The notes: a model not told the origin generated them from the letters alone. A stretch of 64,000 nucleotides of DNA from Gammaproteobacteria bacterium (GCA_018675635.1 JABGXU010000007.1:62001-126000), one strand, 5' to 3'; shown: positions 16,571 to 26,728, numbered from the stretch's first letter. Translations and numbers: made by a program.

Positions 16571-17920
16571 ATGAAAAAAAGTAATTTACCAATAGCAGTA
16601 ATAGGATTAGGAAAAACGGGTATATCTGTCGCGAAATATCTTTTTAATAATAATATAAATTTTATAATTTATGATACAAGAAAAAATCCTGAATTTTTTA
16701 TTGAAGCAAAAAAATTTATAAACTCAGAGAAAATAATTTTAGGGGATATAAGTAAAGAAATTATCGATTATCACGATAATTTTATTATTAGCCCGGGATT
16801 AGAACTAGATAAAAACCTTATTAAAAAAATATATAAAGATAAAAAGAATTTGCTAACTGATATAGATATATTTAACGATAAAAAAAGAAATAACCTTATT
16901 TGCATTACTGGATCTAATGGTAAAACAACGGTAACATTGCTTATAGAACATATACTAATAAATCTAGGAAAAAAAGCAAAAGCAGGAGGAAATATAGGAT
17001 TTCCTGTTCTTGAGTTATTATGTAAAGACTATGAATATAATATTATAGAATTATCTAGTTTTCAATTAGAAATGTTAGAAAAAATAAATTGCGAAGTGTC
17101 GCTTATTACAAATATAACGCCAGACCATCTAGATAGACATAAAAGTTTAGACAATTACATTAAAATAAAACATAAAATATTTAATAATACAAAAAATATT
17201 ATAATAAATAGATGTGATAAAAATATTAAAAAAGAAAAAATAAGTTTTAAATATTCATTTGGCGACAATATTCCAAAAAATAAAAACGAATTTGGTATTA
17301 AAAAAATTAATGGAACTAATAATATATTATTTGGTAAAAAAAAAATAATTAACGAAAACGAAGTTTTATTAATAGGAAATCATAATCTTGTTAACATATG
17401 TTCAGCATTATCTGTTATCCAAGCGTTAGGTCTGAATATGGATGAAGCATGCAAACATGTGAAAACATTTACATGCATAGAACATAGAATGGAAAATTTT
17501 TTCAATAAATCTAATATAAGATGGATTAATGATTCTAAAGCCACAAATATAGATTCTACAGTCTCAGCATTAAATTCATTAGATAATAATATAATATTAA
17601 TATTAGGTGGAAAATCAAAAACAGATGACTATAAGAAACTAAATGATGCTATATCAAAAAAAGTTGATAAAGTTATTTTACTTGGAGAATCAAAAAATAT
17701 TATGTTGAAACAAATAACGGCAGTTAACAATGTAGCTATAGTAGATACTATAGAAAATGCTGTTATAAAAGCAAAAGAATTTGCAACGAAATTACGTGAT
17801 GAGAGTAAAATTCCTGTAAATATTATTCTGTCACCCGCTTGTTCAAGCTATGATATGTTTAAATCGTATGAAGAAAGAGGTCAATTATTTAAGGAATGTG
17901 CTTTAAATCAATATAGGTAG
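16571..17920 (+). CDS. murD: UDP-MurNAc-L-Ala: D-Glu ligase
   Basis: MurD adds D-glutamate as the second residue of the stem peptide. The 449-residue protein starts with a Rossmann-like UDP-binding domain (AVIGLGKTGISVAKYL), followed by the ATP loop CITGSNGKTTVTLL, the ELSSFQLE segment typical of MurD, NITPDHLDRH, and the C-terminal NDSKATNIDST motif. It follows mraY after 19 bases, in the standard dcw order. Confidence 0.97.
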   Translation: MKKSNLPIAVIGLGKTGISVAKYLFNNNINFIIYDTRKNPEFFIEAKKFINSEKIILGDISKEIIDYHDNFIISPGLELDKNLIKKIYKDKKNLLTDIDIFNDKKRNNLICITGSNGKTTVTLLIEHILINLGKKAKAGGNIGFPVLELLCKDYEYNIIELSSFQLEMLEKINCEVSLITNITPDHLDRHKSLDNYIKIKHKIFNNTKNIIINRCDKNIKKEKISFKYSFGDNIPKNKNEFGIKKINGTNNILFGKKKIINENEVLLIGNHNLVNICSALSVIQALGLNMDEACKHVKTFTCIEHRMENFFNKSNIRWINDSKATNIDSTVSALNSLDNNIILILGGKSKTDDYKKLNDAISKKVDKVILLGESKNIMLKQITAVNNVAIVDTIENAVIKAKEFATKLRDESKIPVNIILSPACSSYDMFKSYEERGQLFKECALNQYR

Positions 17921-17926
17921 ATTTTT

Positions 17927-19078
17927 ATGGCAAAAGGTATAAAAAAAAATTTATATAGTCTCATTAAGCCTTTTTTTGATATAAATTTCTTCTTTTTAGT
18001 TATTACTTTAATATTATTTGGGCTCGTAATTTTAACATCTGCTTCTATAGAGTTGTCGTATGCAGAATATGGGAAAGCATTTCACTATACACTCAGGCAA
18101 ATAGGATATTTAATTTTTAGTATTTTTATATGTTCTTTTTTTATATATATAAATTCATATAATTTAAAAAAATACTCAATATTATTTTTATTATTTTTTT
18201 TAATATTGTTAGCTTTAGTTTTAGTGCCTGAAATTGGAATGAATGCTAATGGCAGTCAAAGATGGATTAGCTATGCTGGTTTTACTATTCAGCCTTCAGA
18301 ATTTTTTAAATTATTTTATATAATATGGCTTTGTGCATATTTAGATTTTAAAGATAATAAATTGATAAAAATTAATAATTTTATAAAGCCAATTTTTGTT
18401 TTTTTATTAGGCGCGATTTTATTAATGTTAGAGCCTGATTTTGGATCAACAGTAGTTCTTTTTGCGATGACTTTATCTATATTATTTATAGCGGGAGCAA
18501 AATTTTTGCATATTATATCTTCAATTATTTTTATGTCATTTCCTGCAGCAATACTTGTCCGAATAAACCCAGAAAGGCTATCTAGATTTAATTTTTTTGA
18601 GCCTTGTAATGCTGGTGATCAAGGTTATCAACTTTGTTATTCATTAAAGGCAATTGGTAGCGGAGGATTGTGGGGCAAGGGGTTAGGTGCGAGCACTGCT
18701 AAATTAGATTATTTACCTTTTCCTCATACAGATTTTGTATTTGCTATTCTTGCTGAGGAGTTAGGAATATTTGGAGTTATTTTTTTAATTGTTCTTTTTT
18801 ATTTATTTATTAGAAAATGTTTTTATATTGGTGATAGAGCTTTGAAAGTTGGTCTAAAATTTCAAGGTTATTTATCATATGCTATTGGTATATTTATAAC
18901 TATGCAGGCATTTCTTAGCATGTTTATAAATCTTGGGATTGCCCCTACAAAAGGCTTAGCATTGCCTTTATTTAGCTATGGTGGAAGTAACTACCTTGTT
19001 TCTATATTATCTATTACTATTATATTTAGAATATACCGTGACGTTTATAAGGAGACTTTAAATAGCGCTATAAGGTAG
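17927..19078 (+). CDS. ftsW: Septal peptidoglycan glycosyltransferase FtsW
   Basis: FtsW is the SEDS-family polymerase that builds septal glycan strands from lipid II with FtsI. The 383-residue membrane protein has about ten hydrophobic helices. SEDS landmarks are NGSQRWISYAGFTIQPSEFFKL, with the residues around the catalytic loop, LLMLEPDFGSTVV, the YQLCYSLKAIGSGGLWGKG loop, and PHTDFVFAILAEELG. It starts 6 bases after murD. Confidence 0.97.
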   Translation: MAKGIKKNLYSLIKPFFDINFFFLVITLILFGLVILTSASIELSYAEYGKAFHYTLRQIGYLIFSIFICSFFIYINSYNLKKYSILFLLFFLILLALVLVPEIGMNANGSQRWISYAGFTIQPSEFFKLFYIIWLCAYLDFKDNKLIKINNFIKPIFVFLLGAILLMLEPDFGSTVVLFAMTLSILFIAGAKFLHIISSIIFMSFPAAILVRINPERLSRFNFFEPCNAGDQGYQLCYSLKAIGSGGLWGKGLGASTAKLDYLPFPHTDFVFAILAEELGIFGVIFLIVLFYLFIRKCFYIGDRALKVGLKFQGYLSYAIGIFITMQAFLSMFINLGIAPTKGLALPLFSYGGSNYLVSILSITIIFRIYRDVYKETLNSAIR

Positions 19079-19093
19079 TTTCTTAAATAAATT

Positions 19094-20182
19094 ATGAATA
19101 AAGAAAATAAAAAAATTATAATTTTTGCTGCAGGAACTGGAGGTCATGTATATCCTGGTTTGTCGATAGCTAAAGAACTTATGCTTAATAACATAATAGT
19201 TTTATGGATTGGAACAGAAAGAGGAATAGAAAAAAATATAATAGGCAATTCTGAAATTCCAATTAAATATATAGAGTTTTCCGGTATTAGAGGCAAGGGA
19301 GTATTGCCCTATATAAAATTACCATATAAATTAATAAAATCTATTGCTCAGTCATTTAAAATTATAATGGAATATAAGCCGGATATAGTATTATCGATGG
19401 GAGGCTATATAAGTGTCCCATGTGTAATTACATCATTTATTTTAAGAATTCCAATAATAATTCATGAGCAGAACATTATTTTTGGTTTGTCAAATAATAT
19501 ATTAAGATTTTTATCTAATAAAGTTATTTTAGGCTTTCCAATGCAAATAAAAAATAAAAAATATAAATATCTAGGCAACCCGACAAGATATGAGGGATTT
19601 AAAAAAATTAAGAAAATTAAGAAAAATGATCAAATTAATATTTTAATTATTGGTGGTAGTTTGGGGGCAAAAATATTTAACGAGATAATTCCTCAAGCCA
19701 TATATATACTAAAAAATAATACAAATATAAAAATTAATATATTGCATCAAACAGGGAAAACATTAAAAGTTGCTGAAATACAGTATAATCACTTAGATAT
19801 TAATGTAGATTTAAGGGAATATATCGATTCAATGGATGAAGCTTACAATTGGTGTGACATTATTTTATGCAGAGGAGGTGCGATCACTATATCTGAAATA
19901 ATGTGTTTAGGTATACCGGCAATAATTATTCCATATCCTTATGCTACTGATAACCATCAAATGAAAAACGCTAAATTTTTAGAAAAAAATAATGCAGCTG
20001 TAGTTATAGATCAAAAAAACTTTAGTGCTCAGTATTTAGAAAGCATTTTTAAAAAATTAATAGATAATACAAGTATTAGAGAATCTTTATCTAAAAATAT
20101 CTTTAATTTAAATAAAAAAAATTCTACAAGAAATATATGTAAAGAAATTACTTTAGGAATTAATTCTATAAATACATTATGA
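19094..20182 (+). CDS. murG: Lipid II synthase (UDP-GlcNAc transferase) MurG
   Basis: MurG transfers GlcNAc from UDP-GlcNAc to lipid I, forming lipid II on the inner face of the membrane. The 362-residue protein shows the glycine-rich loop AAGTGGHVYPGLSIA, the second loop GGSLGAKIFNE, the HEQN motif (IIIHEQNIIFG), and the donor-binding CRGGAITISEIMCLGIPAIIIP region. It is in normal order after ftsW, and its stop overlaps the murC start by four bases. Confidence 0.97.
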   Translation: MNKENKKIIIFAAGTGGHVYPGLSIAKELMLNNIIVLWIGTERGIEKNIIGNSEIPIKYIEFSGIRGKGVLPYIKLPYKLIKSIAQSFKIIMEYKPDIVLSMGGYISVPCVITSFILRIPIIIHEQNIIFGLSNNILRFLSNKVILGFPMQIKNKKYKYLGNPTRYEGFKKIKKIKKNDQINILIIGGSLGAKIFNEIIPQAIYILKNNTNIKINILHQTGKTLKVAEIQYNHLDINVDLREYIDSMDEAYNWCDIILCRGGAITISEIMCLGIPAIIIPYPYATDNHQMKNAKFLEKNNAAVVIDQKNFSAQYLESIFKKLIDNTSIRESLSKNIFNLNKKNSTRNICKEITLGINSINTL

Positions 20183-21579
20183 AAAAACAACTAAAAGATA
20201 AAATTATGATGCGGGTTAAAAATATCCATTTTATTGGTATTGGCGGAAGTGGAATGTCTGGAATAGCGTCAATATTAAATGATTTAGGTTATATTGTTTC
20301 TGGATCAGATATTAATTCTTCAAAAAATACAGAAAATTTAATACGTAATGGCATTAAAGTGACAATTGGTCACAATAAAGACAATATATTGTTAAAAGAT
20401 GTGATTGTTATTTCTAGCGCAATTGATAAAAATAATGCTGAATATCTTTACGCAAGGAAATTAAATATACCGATTATAAAAAGAGCGGAGATGCTTGCAG
20501 AATTAATGAGATTTACTTACGGTGTAGCAATAGCTGGCACACATGGTAAAACAACAACTACTTCATTATTATCTCATATATTATATGAAGCAAGCTATGA
20601 TCCAACATATATAATTGGAGGTAAAATAATAAATACTGGGAATGCTAGGTTAGGTTCAAGTGATTATTTAATAGCAGAAGCAGATGAAAGTGATTCTTCT
20701 TTTTTGCATTTACAGCCGCTAATGTCTGTAATCACAAATATTGATAAAGATCATTTAGAAAATCATGGACATAGTTTTGACAAATTAAAAAGAAATTTTA
20801 TAGGATTTGTAAACAATTTACCATTTTATGGTTTATGCTTGTTAAATGTAAGTGATATAAATACAAAATCTATTATTAAGAAAATTTCTAGACCTATAAA
20901 AACTTTTGGTATAGAGGTAAATGCAGATTATGAAGCAAGATCATTAAATTTAAAATCAATACCATCTACGTACTCATATACTGAAAATGAAAAAAAATAT
21001 AAGATTAAGTTAAATATGCCTGGGCAGCATAATGTATTAAATTCTTTAGCGGCATTGGCAGTAGCAAGGGAATTAAAAGTACCAATAAAAATTATACAAA
21101 ATGCTATAGAAAATTTTCCAGGTATTAGCAGAAGATTTGAAATTCTAGGTAATTTTACTATAAATAAAAATCAGTTTACATGGATTGATGATTACGGGCA
21201 TCACCCAACCGAAATGAGAGAGGTATTAGATACTATAAAAAATATATGGCCTAATAGAAGAATAGTGATGGTGTTTCAACCACACAGATACTCAAGAACA
21301 TCAGAATATTTTAATCAATTTGTTGACGTTCTAAAAAATCTAGATTATTTAATTTTAATGGATATCTATGCAGCCAATGAAAAGCCTTTAGATAATATAA
21401 GTTCTGAAGTAATAGTTTCTGAAGTAGAAAAATATAACAAGAATGTTGTTTTAATAAATAACGAGAAAAATTTAATTAATAATATAGACAAGATTATTAT
21501 GAATGATGATATATTTCTTACGATGGGAGCAGGAAGTATTTCACATTTTGTAAATATTTACAAAGAACATATAAGTTAG
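20179..21579 (+). CDS. murC: UDP-MurNAc: L-alanine ligase
   Basis: MurC joins L-alanine to UDP-MurNAc, the first step of stem-peptide assembly. The 466-residue protein has the N-terminal IHFIGIGGSGMSGIA nucleotide fold, the ATP loop AIAGTHGKTTTTSLL, the LIAEADESDSSFLHL motif and the C-domain WIDDYGHHPTEM and VFQPHRYSRT blocks. The start at 20179 overlaps the murG stop and leaves a 10-residue leader before the second methionine pair, as in other MurC proteins. Confidence 0.97.
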   Translation: MKKQLKDKIMMRVKNIHFIGIGGSGMSGIASILNDLGYIVSGSDINSSKNTENLIRNGIKVTIGHNKDNILLKDVIVISSAIDKNNAEYLYARKLNIPIIKRAEMLAELMRFTYGVAIAGTHGKTTTTSLLSHILYEASYDPTYIIGGKIINTGNARLGSSDYLIAEADESDSSFLHLQPLMSVITNIDKDHLENHGHSFDKLKRNFIGFVNNLPFYGLCLLNVSDINTKSIIKKISRPIKTFGIEVNADYEARSLNLKSIPSTYSYTENEKKYKIKLNMPGQHNVLNSLAALAVARELKVPIKIIQNAIENFPGISRRFEILGNFTINKNQFTWIDDYGHHPTEMREVLDTIKNIWPNRRIVMVFQPHRYSRTSEYFNQFVDVLKNLDYLILMDIYAANEKPLDNISSEVIVSEVEKYNKNVVLINNEKNLINNIDKIIMNDDIFLTMGAGSISHFVNIYKEHIS

Positions 21580-21587
21580 GAAATATT

Positions 21588-22484
21588 TTGAACATTAAAA
21601 GTATAAAAAAAATATTAAAAGGCAGGATTAGGGAAAATGTTTGTATGAAAGAATATAACACTTGGAAAATTGGTGGTAGTGCACAGTATTTTTTTGAGCC
21701 AAGTAATTTAGATGATTTAAAAAAATTTCTAGAGAACTCAAGTAATATAGATATAATTTTTTTAGGTAATGGAAGTAATGTACTTATAAGAGATGGTGGT
21801 ATAAATGGCTGCGTAGTTAGCCTCAAAAATACTTTAAATAATTATACATCAAATAAAAAAGGGAAATATATTTTTGAAGCAGGATTTTCATGTATGAAGA
21901 TAGCCCAAATAACAGCAAAAGATAATTATGGTGGACTAGAATTTCTTTGTGGTATACCAGGTTCGTTAGGCGGTGCACTTGCAATGAATGCCGGATGTTA
22001 TGGTGGCAATATATGGGACTATGTTAATAAAGTAATCATGATAAATAAAAATGGAAATTTAGTAACAAAAAATAAGCGGGAATTTAAGTATGGATATAGA
22101 AATTTAGAATTAGAAGATAACAATTTTTTTATAGGGGCAACATTCAATTTACAGGAAAACCAGCTTAAAAATTCATTAGACATAATAAAAGAATATTTAA
22201 AGGATAGGAGGAGCAAGCAACCAACTGGTTTACCAAGTTGCGGTTCTGTGTTTAAAAATCCAGAAAATTATCATGCAGCAAATTTAATTGAATCTTCAGG
22301 ATTAAAAAATTATAAAATTGGGAAAGCTTATATTTCTGATAAGCATGCTAACTTTATAATTACAGAACCTTCTGCATCTTCAAGTGATGTAGAAGATTTA
22401 ATTGAATTTATTCAAAAAACAGTATTTGAAAATAAAAATATATTTTTGGAAACTGAAGTTAAATTTATTGGCATTAAAAAATGA
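21588..22484 (+). CDS. murB: UDP-N-acetylenolpyruvoylglucosamine reductase
   Basis: MurB is the FAD enzyme that reduces enolpyruvyl-UDP-GlcNAc to UDP-MurNAc. The 298-residue protein begins at TTG (21588), which has an aggaa ribosome site six bases away; the first ATG (21645) would remove a conserved N-terminal stretch. Visible motifs are NTWKIGGSAQYFF, LGNGSNVLIRDGG, CGIPGSLGGALAMNAGCYGG, the catalytic serine region PSCGSVFKNP and the C-terminal glutamate region. It is the short type I/II-like form ending at residue 298. Confidence 0.95.
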   Translation: MNIKSIKKILKGRIRENVCMKEYNTWKIGGSAQYFFEPSNLDDLKKFLENSSNIDIIFLGNGSNVLIRDGGINGCVVSLKNTLNNYTSNKKGKYIFEAGFSCMKIAQITAKDNYGGLEFLCGIPGSLGGALAMNAGCYGGNIWDYVNKVIMINKNGNLVTKNKREFKYGYRNLELEDNNFFIGATFNLQENQLKNSLDIIKEYLKDRRSKQPTGLPSCGSVFKNPENYHAANLIESSGLKNYKIGKAYISDKHANFIITEPSASSSDVEDLIEFIQKTVFENKNIFLETEVKFIGIKK

Positions 22485-23392
22485 AATCTAAATATGGAAA
22501 AATTCTTGTATTAATGGGTGGTTGGTCTAATGAAAGAGACATATCATTAATTTCAGGTAACTTTGTATATGAATCTCTTATTTCTTCAGGTTTAGATGTA
22601 ATTAAACTTGATCTTAAAAAAAATAATATTAATAAAATAAAAGAAATTTTGCCAGATAGAGTCTTTATTGTTTTGCATGGCGAAGGTGGTGAGGATGGTG
22701 AAATTCAAGAATATTTAGAATCATTAAATATACCTTATACTGGAAGTAGTAGCGAATCATCCAAAGTTTGTATGAATAAAATAATTACTAAAAATATTTT
22801 AATAGAAAATAATATTTTAACCCCAAAATTTAAAAAAATAACTAATAAAATATCTTTAGAATATATAGAAAGTAATTTTAAATATCCTTTCGTTATTAAA
22901 CCTGCTTCTGAAGGCTCAAGCATCGGGGTTTATATTGTAGAAGACCGAAGTAATTATAAAAAAGCATTATCTAATGTTAAGAACATTAGTAATGATATAT
23001 TAGTAGAACAATATATCAATGGAATTGAATATACAGTTGGAATAATAAAAAATGCAGCATTGCCTGTTATAAAGCTTATTCCTCCAGGAAAATTTTATGA
23101 TTATGATGCAAAATATAATTCAAATCAAATGCAATATATATGTCCTTCTGGACTTAAAAATGAAGCAGAAGAAAATTTAAGGAAAATTTCTTTAGATAGT
23201 TTTAAAATTCTAGAATGTTTCGGATGGGGAAGGGTAGATATTATAATAGATAATGATAATACACCCTGGGTAATAGAATTAAATACAGTTCCTGGTATGA
23301 CAAAACATAGTTTAGTGCCAATGGCTGCAAAAGAAGTAGGTATAGATTTTAATAGTTTAGTAATAAAAATTTTAGATTCATCATTTAAATAA
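22481..23392 (+). CDS. ddl: D-alanine: D-alanine ligase
   Basis: Ddl makes the D-Ala-D-Ala dipeptide used by MurF. The 303-residue ATP-grasp protein reads LMGGWSNERDISLISG near the start, HGEGGEDGEIQEYLE, IPYTGSSSESSKVCMNK, KPASEGSSIGV in the ATP-binding loop, VEQYINGIEYTVG, and the metal-binding VIELNTVPGMTKHSL at the C-terminus. It overlaps murB by 4 bases. Position and length correspond to the DdlB form of gammaproteobacterial dcw clusters. Confidence 0.97.
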   Translation: MKSKYGKILVLMGGWSNERDISLISGNFVYESLISSGLDVIKLDLKKNNINKIKEILPDRVFIVLHGEGGEDGEIQEYLESLNIPYTGSSSESSKVCMNKIITKNILIENNILTPKFKKITNKISLEYIESNFKYPFVIKPASEGSSIGVYIVEDRSNYKKALSNVKNISNDILVEQYINGIEYTVGIIKNAALPVIKLIPPGKFYDYDAKYNSNQMQYICPSGLKNEAEENLRKISLDSFKILECFGWGRVDIIIDNDNTPWVIELNTVPGMTKHSLVPMAAKEVGIDFNSLVIKILDSSFK

Positions 23393-23401
23393 TAATAAAT
23401 T

Positions 23402-24100
23402 ATGTTATTTTTTAGAAAAAAAAAGTTACATCTGCTATTAATATTAGCATTCTTAACTTTAATATTTTTCTTAAATGGAAAAATTAACGATAAGAAAATT
23501 TATTTCCCAATAAAAAAAATTTCACTAGTTTCTCACACAAATTATTCCGATAAAATAAAAATATATAAAAAATCAAAAAAATATCTTAGTAAAAAATCTT
23601 TTTTTAATCTTAAAATAATAGATTTGAAAAAAGAAATTGAGAATGTAGATTGGATAAGATTAGCTGACGTTAGAAGAGTCTACCCAGATGAAATAGAGAT
23701 TTATATTATTGAACATATACCAATTGCAATATGGAATGATAAAATGTTCTTGAATGATTTAGGTGAGATATTTTTTGCGAATGACATTGATATAAAATTA
23801 CCAAAAATATACTCAACAAATGATAGAAATAAAATTATATTTAAATATTTTGTAACATTTTCTAAAAATTTGATAAAAAATAATATTCATAACAGTGTTA
23901 TAAAAATGGATGAAAATAACAGAAGGTCCTTAACAATTAAATTATCGTCTAATATTATTATTTATTTAGGTTCAAATGATATTATGAACAAAATTGATAC
24001 TTTTTTTAAAGTTTATAATTCACTTAATAGTAGCGATTTAACTAAAATACGGTATATTGACATGAGGTATTTAAATGGATTTGCAGTAGGCTGGAAATGA
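23402..24100 (+). CDS. ftsQ: Cell division protein FtsQ
   Basis: FtsQ is a bitopic membrane protein that nucleates the FtsQLB complex. The 232-residue product has a basic cytoplasmic start, one transmembrane helix (about residues 10-25), a POTRA domain and a C-terminal beta domain. The best-conserved segment is NVDWIRLADVRRVYPDEIEIYIIEH, followed by WND...LNDLGEIF. Overall identity of FtsQ proteins is low, but fold signature and position between ddl and ftsA make the call secure. Confidence 0.93.
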   Translation: MLFFRKKKLHLLLILAFLTLIFFLNGKINDKKIYFPIKKISLVSHTNYSDKIKIYKKSKKYLSKKSFFNLKIIDLKKEIENVDWIRLADVRRVYPDEIEIYIIEHIPIAIWNDKMFLNDLGEIFFANDIDIKLPKIYSTNDRNKIIFKYFVTFSKNLIKNNIHNSVIKMDENNRRSLTIKLSSNIIIYLGSNDIMNKIDTFFKVYNSLNSSDLTKIRYIDMRYLNGFAVGWK

Positions 24101-24114
24101 TTATAGGTTTTAAT

Positions 24115-25338
24115 ATGGCAAAAAATGATAAAAATGTGATTGTTGGCCTTGATATCGGAACTTCTTCCGTTAAAGCACTTGTTGGGGTTATGAATGAAGA
24201 TTTAGAAATAGATGTTTTAGGTATTGGAAAATCTAAATCCTTAGGAATGAAAAGAGGTGTAGTTATTGATATAAGTGCTACAGTCCAGTCTATTGAAAAA
24301 GCTGTTGAAGATGCAGAATTACTTAGTGAAATTAAAATTAAATCTGTTTACGTTAATATTTCAGGAAAACATATACAGAGTTTTAATGCAACTGGAAGAG
24401 CAGCTATATCAGATCATAAAGAAGTATCTGATCAAGATTTGAATGCTGTAAAAGAATCAGCAACAACAATAAGACTTACTAACGATCAAGAAATACTTCA
24501 TGTTCTAGCTAAGGATTATACGATTGATGGGCAATATGGGATTAAAGTTCCATTAGGAATGTCTGGAATTGCTATTGACGGAAGATATCATTTAGTTACT
24601 GCCGCAAAAAATGCAAGAGACAATATTGAGAAATGTATAAAAAGGTGTGAAATTAATCCTGAAGGATCTGTGCTTGAGCAATATGCATCAAGTTTATCAA
24701 TTCTTACGGAAGATGAAAAAGACTTAGGAGTATGTTTGGTTGATATTGGTGGTGGAACTACTGATATAGCAATATTTAGTAATGGAGCAATAGAATTTAC
24801 TTCATCTGTTTCATTAGGCGGAGATCATGTTACAAATGACCTCGCTCAGGTATTAAAAACATCTACACATAATGCAGAAGCGATAAAAATTTCACATGGA
24901 TGTATAAATAATGAATTATTAAGCGATGATATTATAGAAGTTCCTGGTGTCGGAGATAGACCACCAAGATCTGCGCAACGTCATACTTTACATCAGGTTA
25001 TGAGTAGTCGTTATTATGAAATTTTTAATTTTATAAATGAAATTATTGAGCAAAGCAGTTTTGAGGAAAAAATAGCAGCTGGAATAGTATTAACTGGGGG
25101 TGGCGCAAAAGCGGAAGGACTTGTTGATCTTGCTGAAGAAGTATTTCATAGACAGGTAAGAATAGGTTCTCCTCAATATATATCAGGTGGAGCAGATATA
25201 GTTAAAAATCCAGAATATGCAGTTGGAGTAGGCTTGCTGCTCTATGCGAAAAAACAAAAAAAATCTAATTTTGAGCCATTAAATGATGATTTTTTATATA
25301 CAGCAAAGAAATTATTTCGCAATTTTTTTTATAATTAA
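24115..25338 (+). CDS. ftsA: Cell division protein FtsA
   Basis: FtsA is the actin-like ATPase that tethers FtsZ to the membrane. It has the phosphate-1 loop VGLDIGTSSVKALVG, the 1C domain (KSVYVNISGKHIQSFN), phosphate-2 CLVDIGGGTTDIAIF, and the adenosine loop [16 protein letters not shown]-terminal amphipathic helix (FLYTAKKLFRNFF) fits membrane attachment. ATG at 24115 aligns with known FtsA starts; an earlier ATG at 24097 overlaps the ftsQ stop and would add six residues. FtsZ would normally follow, but the next gene is lpxC. Confidence 0.96.
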   Translation: MAKNDKNVIVGLDIGTSSVKALVGVMNEDLEIDVLGIGKSKSLGMKRGVVIDISATVQSIEKAVEDAELLSEIKIKSVYVNISGKHIQSFNATGRAAISDHKEVSDQDLNAVKESATTIRLTNDQEILHVLAKDYTIDGQYGIKVPLGMSGIAIDGRYHLVTAAKNARDNIEKCIKRCEINPEGSVLEQYASSLSILTEDEKDLGVCLVDIGGGTTDIAIFSNGAIEFTSSVSLGGDHVTNDLAQVLKTSTHNAEAIKISHGCINNELLSDDIIEVPGVGDRPPRSAQRHTLHQVMSSRYYEIFNFINEIIEQSSFEEKIAAGIVLTGGGAKAEGLVDLAEEVFHRQVRIGSPQYISGGADIVKNPEYAVGVGLLLYAKKQKKSNFEPLNDDFLYTAKKLFRNFFYN

Positions 25339-25458
25339 AAAAACATTTAATTAAAAAAAACTATATAAATCCGTATTTTATATTACTATATCAAGAGTTT
25401 TTATTAACTTTGTCAAAAATGATTAATTTATATATAATGAGTAAAAAATAATAAAAAT
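25339..25458 (+). promoter_or_regulatory. ftsA-lpxC gap with consensus lpxC promoter
   Basis: This 120-base gap occupies the place where ftsZ normally stands. No FtsZ-like remnant can be read in any frame. It contains a near-consensus sigma-70 promoter: TTGTCA (25410-25415), a 17-base spacer and TATAAT (25433-25438). Predicted transcription starts near 25445, giving a leader of only about 14 bases with a weak ribosome site (gagtaaaa). lpxC therefore probably has its own promoter here. Confidence 0.75.
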
Positions 25459-26382
25459 ATGATAAACCAAAGAACAATAAAAAATACCATAAAGGCAACA
25501 GGAATTGGCCTTCATACAGGTAAGAAAATAACACTAACTTTGTTGCCAGCTCCAGCTGATACTGGAATCATATTTATTAGAGTAGACACTAATTCAAGAA
25601 TAGAAATTAAAGCTTGCCCTGAAAATGTAGGAGACACTACTCTTTCTACAACACTAATACGAGAGAATATAAAAGTTTCTACTGTTGAGCATTTACTTTC
25701 TGCTATAGCAGGACTTGGAATAGATAATTTGTATGTACATTTAGATGGTCCAGAAGTTCCAATAATGGATGGTAGCGCAGGTCCTTTTGTTTTTCTTCTT
25801 CAATCTGCTGGGATTAAAGAGCAAAATCAGTCTAAAAAATTTATAAGAATATTAAAGCCTATCGAAGTTAAAGATGATAGTACCGGTAAATGGGTTAAGT
25901 TTGCTCCATTTGAAGGTTTTAAAGTTGCCTTTACTATTGGATTTGATCATCCAGTTTTTAGGGATAAAACACACACCGCTGTATTAGATTTCTCTACAGT
26001 TTCTTTTGTTAAAGAAGTTAGTAGAGCAAGAACATTTGGCTTTATGAGAGATGTAGAAGTACTAAGATCCAAGAATCTAGCATTAGGTGGGAGTTTAGAT
26101 AATGCTGTTGTAGTTGACGACCACAGAATTCTAAATGAAGACGGACTCAGATATGAAGATGAGTTTGTTAAACATAAAATTTTAGACGCAGTTGGTGATT
26201 TGTATTTACTTGGTAAAAGCTTAATTGGTTCATTTGAAGGCCATAAATCAGGGCATGATTTAAATAACAAACTTCTTAAGAAATTATTAGAAAATCAAGA
26301 TGCATGGGAAGAAGTTGGTTATAAGTCTTCTGAAGATTTACCAATAAATTATATGGACGCTTATAGTACGGCAGAAGTATAA
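25459..26382 (+). CDS. lpxC: UDP-3-O-acyl-GlcNAc deacetylase
   Basis: LpxC is the zinc-dependent deacetylase that commits UDP-acyl-GlcNAc to lipid A synthesis. The 307-residue protein has the zinc and catalytic motifs [25 protein letters not shown], and [14 protein letters not shown], plus the general acid histidine in [10 protein letters not shown]. Its presence shows that the cell makes LPS. The end overlaps the convergent dciA gene by 22 bases. Confidence 0.98.
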   Translation: MINQRTIKNTIKATGIGLHTGKKITLTLLPAPADTGIIFIRVDTNSRIEIKACPENVGDTTLSTTLIRENIKVSTVEHLLSAIAGLGIDNLYVHLDGPEVPIMDGSAGPFVFLLQSAGIKEQNQSKKFIRILKPIEVKDDSTGKWVKFAPFEGFKVAFTIGFDHPVFRDKTHTAVLDFSTVSFVKEVSRARTFGFMRDVEVLRSKNLALGGSLDNAVVVDDHRILNEDGLRYEDEFVKHKILDAVGDLYLLGKSLIGSFEGHKSGHDLNNKLLKKLLENQDAWEEVGYKSSEDLPINYMDAYSTAEV

Positions 26383-26666
26383 ATCACTGGATTCTTTATA
26401 ATTTTGAATTTAATTTTGTTTATTTCTTGATCAAAAGATTTTGAAAATTCGCAATTAATATCCTTAATAATCTCATATTGATAATTTCTTATTAAATTTA
26501 AATTAGAACTATTTGTACAGCCTATTGTTAGTATATTTTTATCGAGATCACATGCGTAACTAAGAATTTGAAGATTTGTGTATTTTTTCAGGTATTCTGT
26601 AATAATTTGAAGTATTTTAGCTTTTGCTAATATACTTATATCTATATGATAATCAATTTTTTTCAT
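26361..26666 (-). CDS. dciA: DciA-like (DUF721) replicative helicase loader, minimal form
   Basis: DciA helps load the DnaB helicase at origins in bacteria lacking DnaC. This 101-residue product lies between lpxC and the M23 peptidase gene on the opposite strand, exactly where pseudomonads keep dciA. The sequence shows the small KH-like pattern: a helix, [22 protein letters not shown], then a terminal beta region. It is shorter than the roughly 150 residues common in the family and lacks the C-terminal tail. Sequence similarity is weak, so synteny carries much of this call. Confidence 0.7.
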   Translation of the reverse strand: MKKIDYHIDISILAKAKILQIITEYLKKYTNLQILSYACDLDKNILTIGCTNSSNLNLIRNYQYEIIKDINCEFSKSFDQEINKIKFKIIKNPVIYTSAVL

Positions 26667-26695
26667 AATATAATATTATTAATATAAATTAGTTG

Positions 26696-26701
26696 TATAA
26701 T
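26696..26701 (+). promoter_or_regulatory. Candidate -10 box for the M23 peptidase-secA unit
   Basis: TATAAT lies 28 bases ahead of the peptidase ATG in the 62-base divergent gap between dciA and the M23 gene. No strong -35 box is evident, so the assignment is tentative. Confidence 0.35.
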
Positions 26702-26728
26702 ATCCATCATTAATAAAATTGTGAAAAA

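Noticed and set aside
25339..25409. Possible remnant of ftsZ between ftsA and lpxC
   Set aside because: No frame shows FtsZ motifs; the sequence is simple AT-rich spacer leading to the lpxC promoter.
25947..26270. Long minus-strand reading frame inside lpxC and similar shadow frames in dxs, secA, ddl and mreB
   Set aside because: Each lies antisense to a well-conserved gene and shows no recognisable motif or ribosome site.
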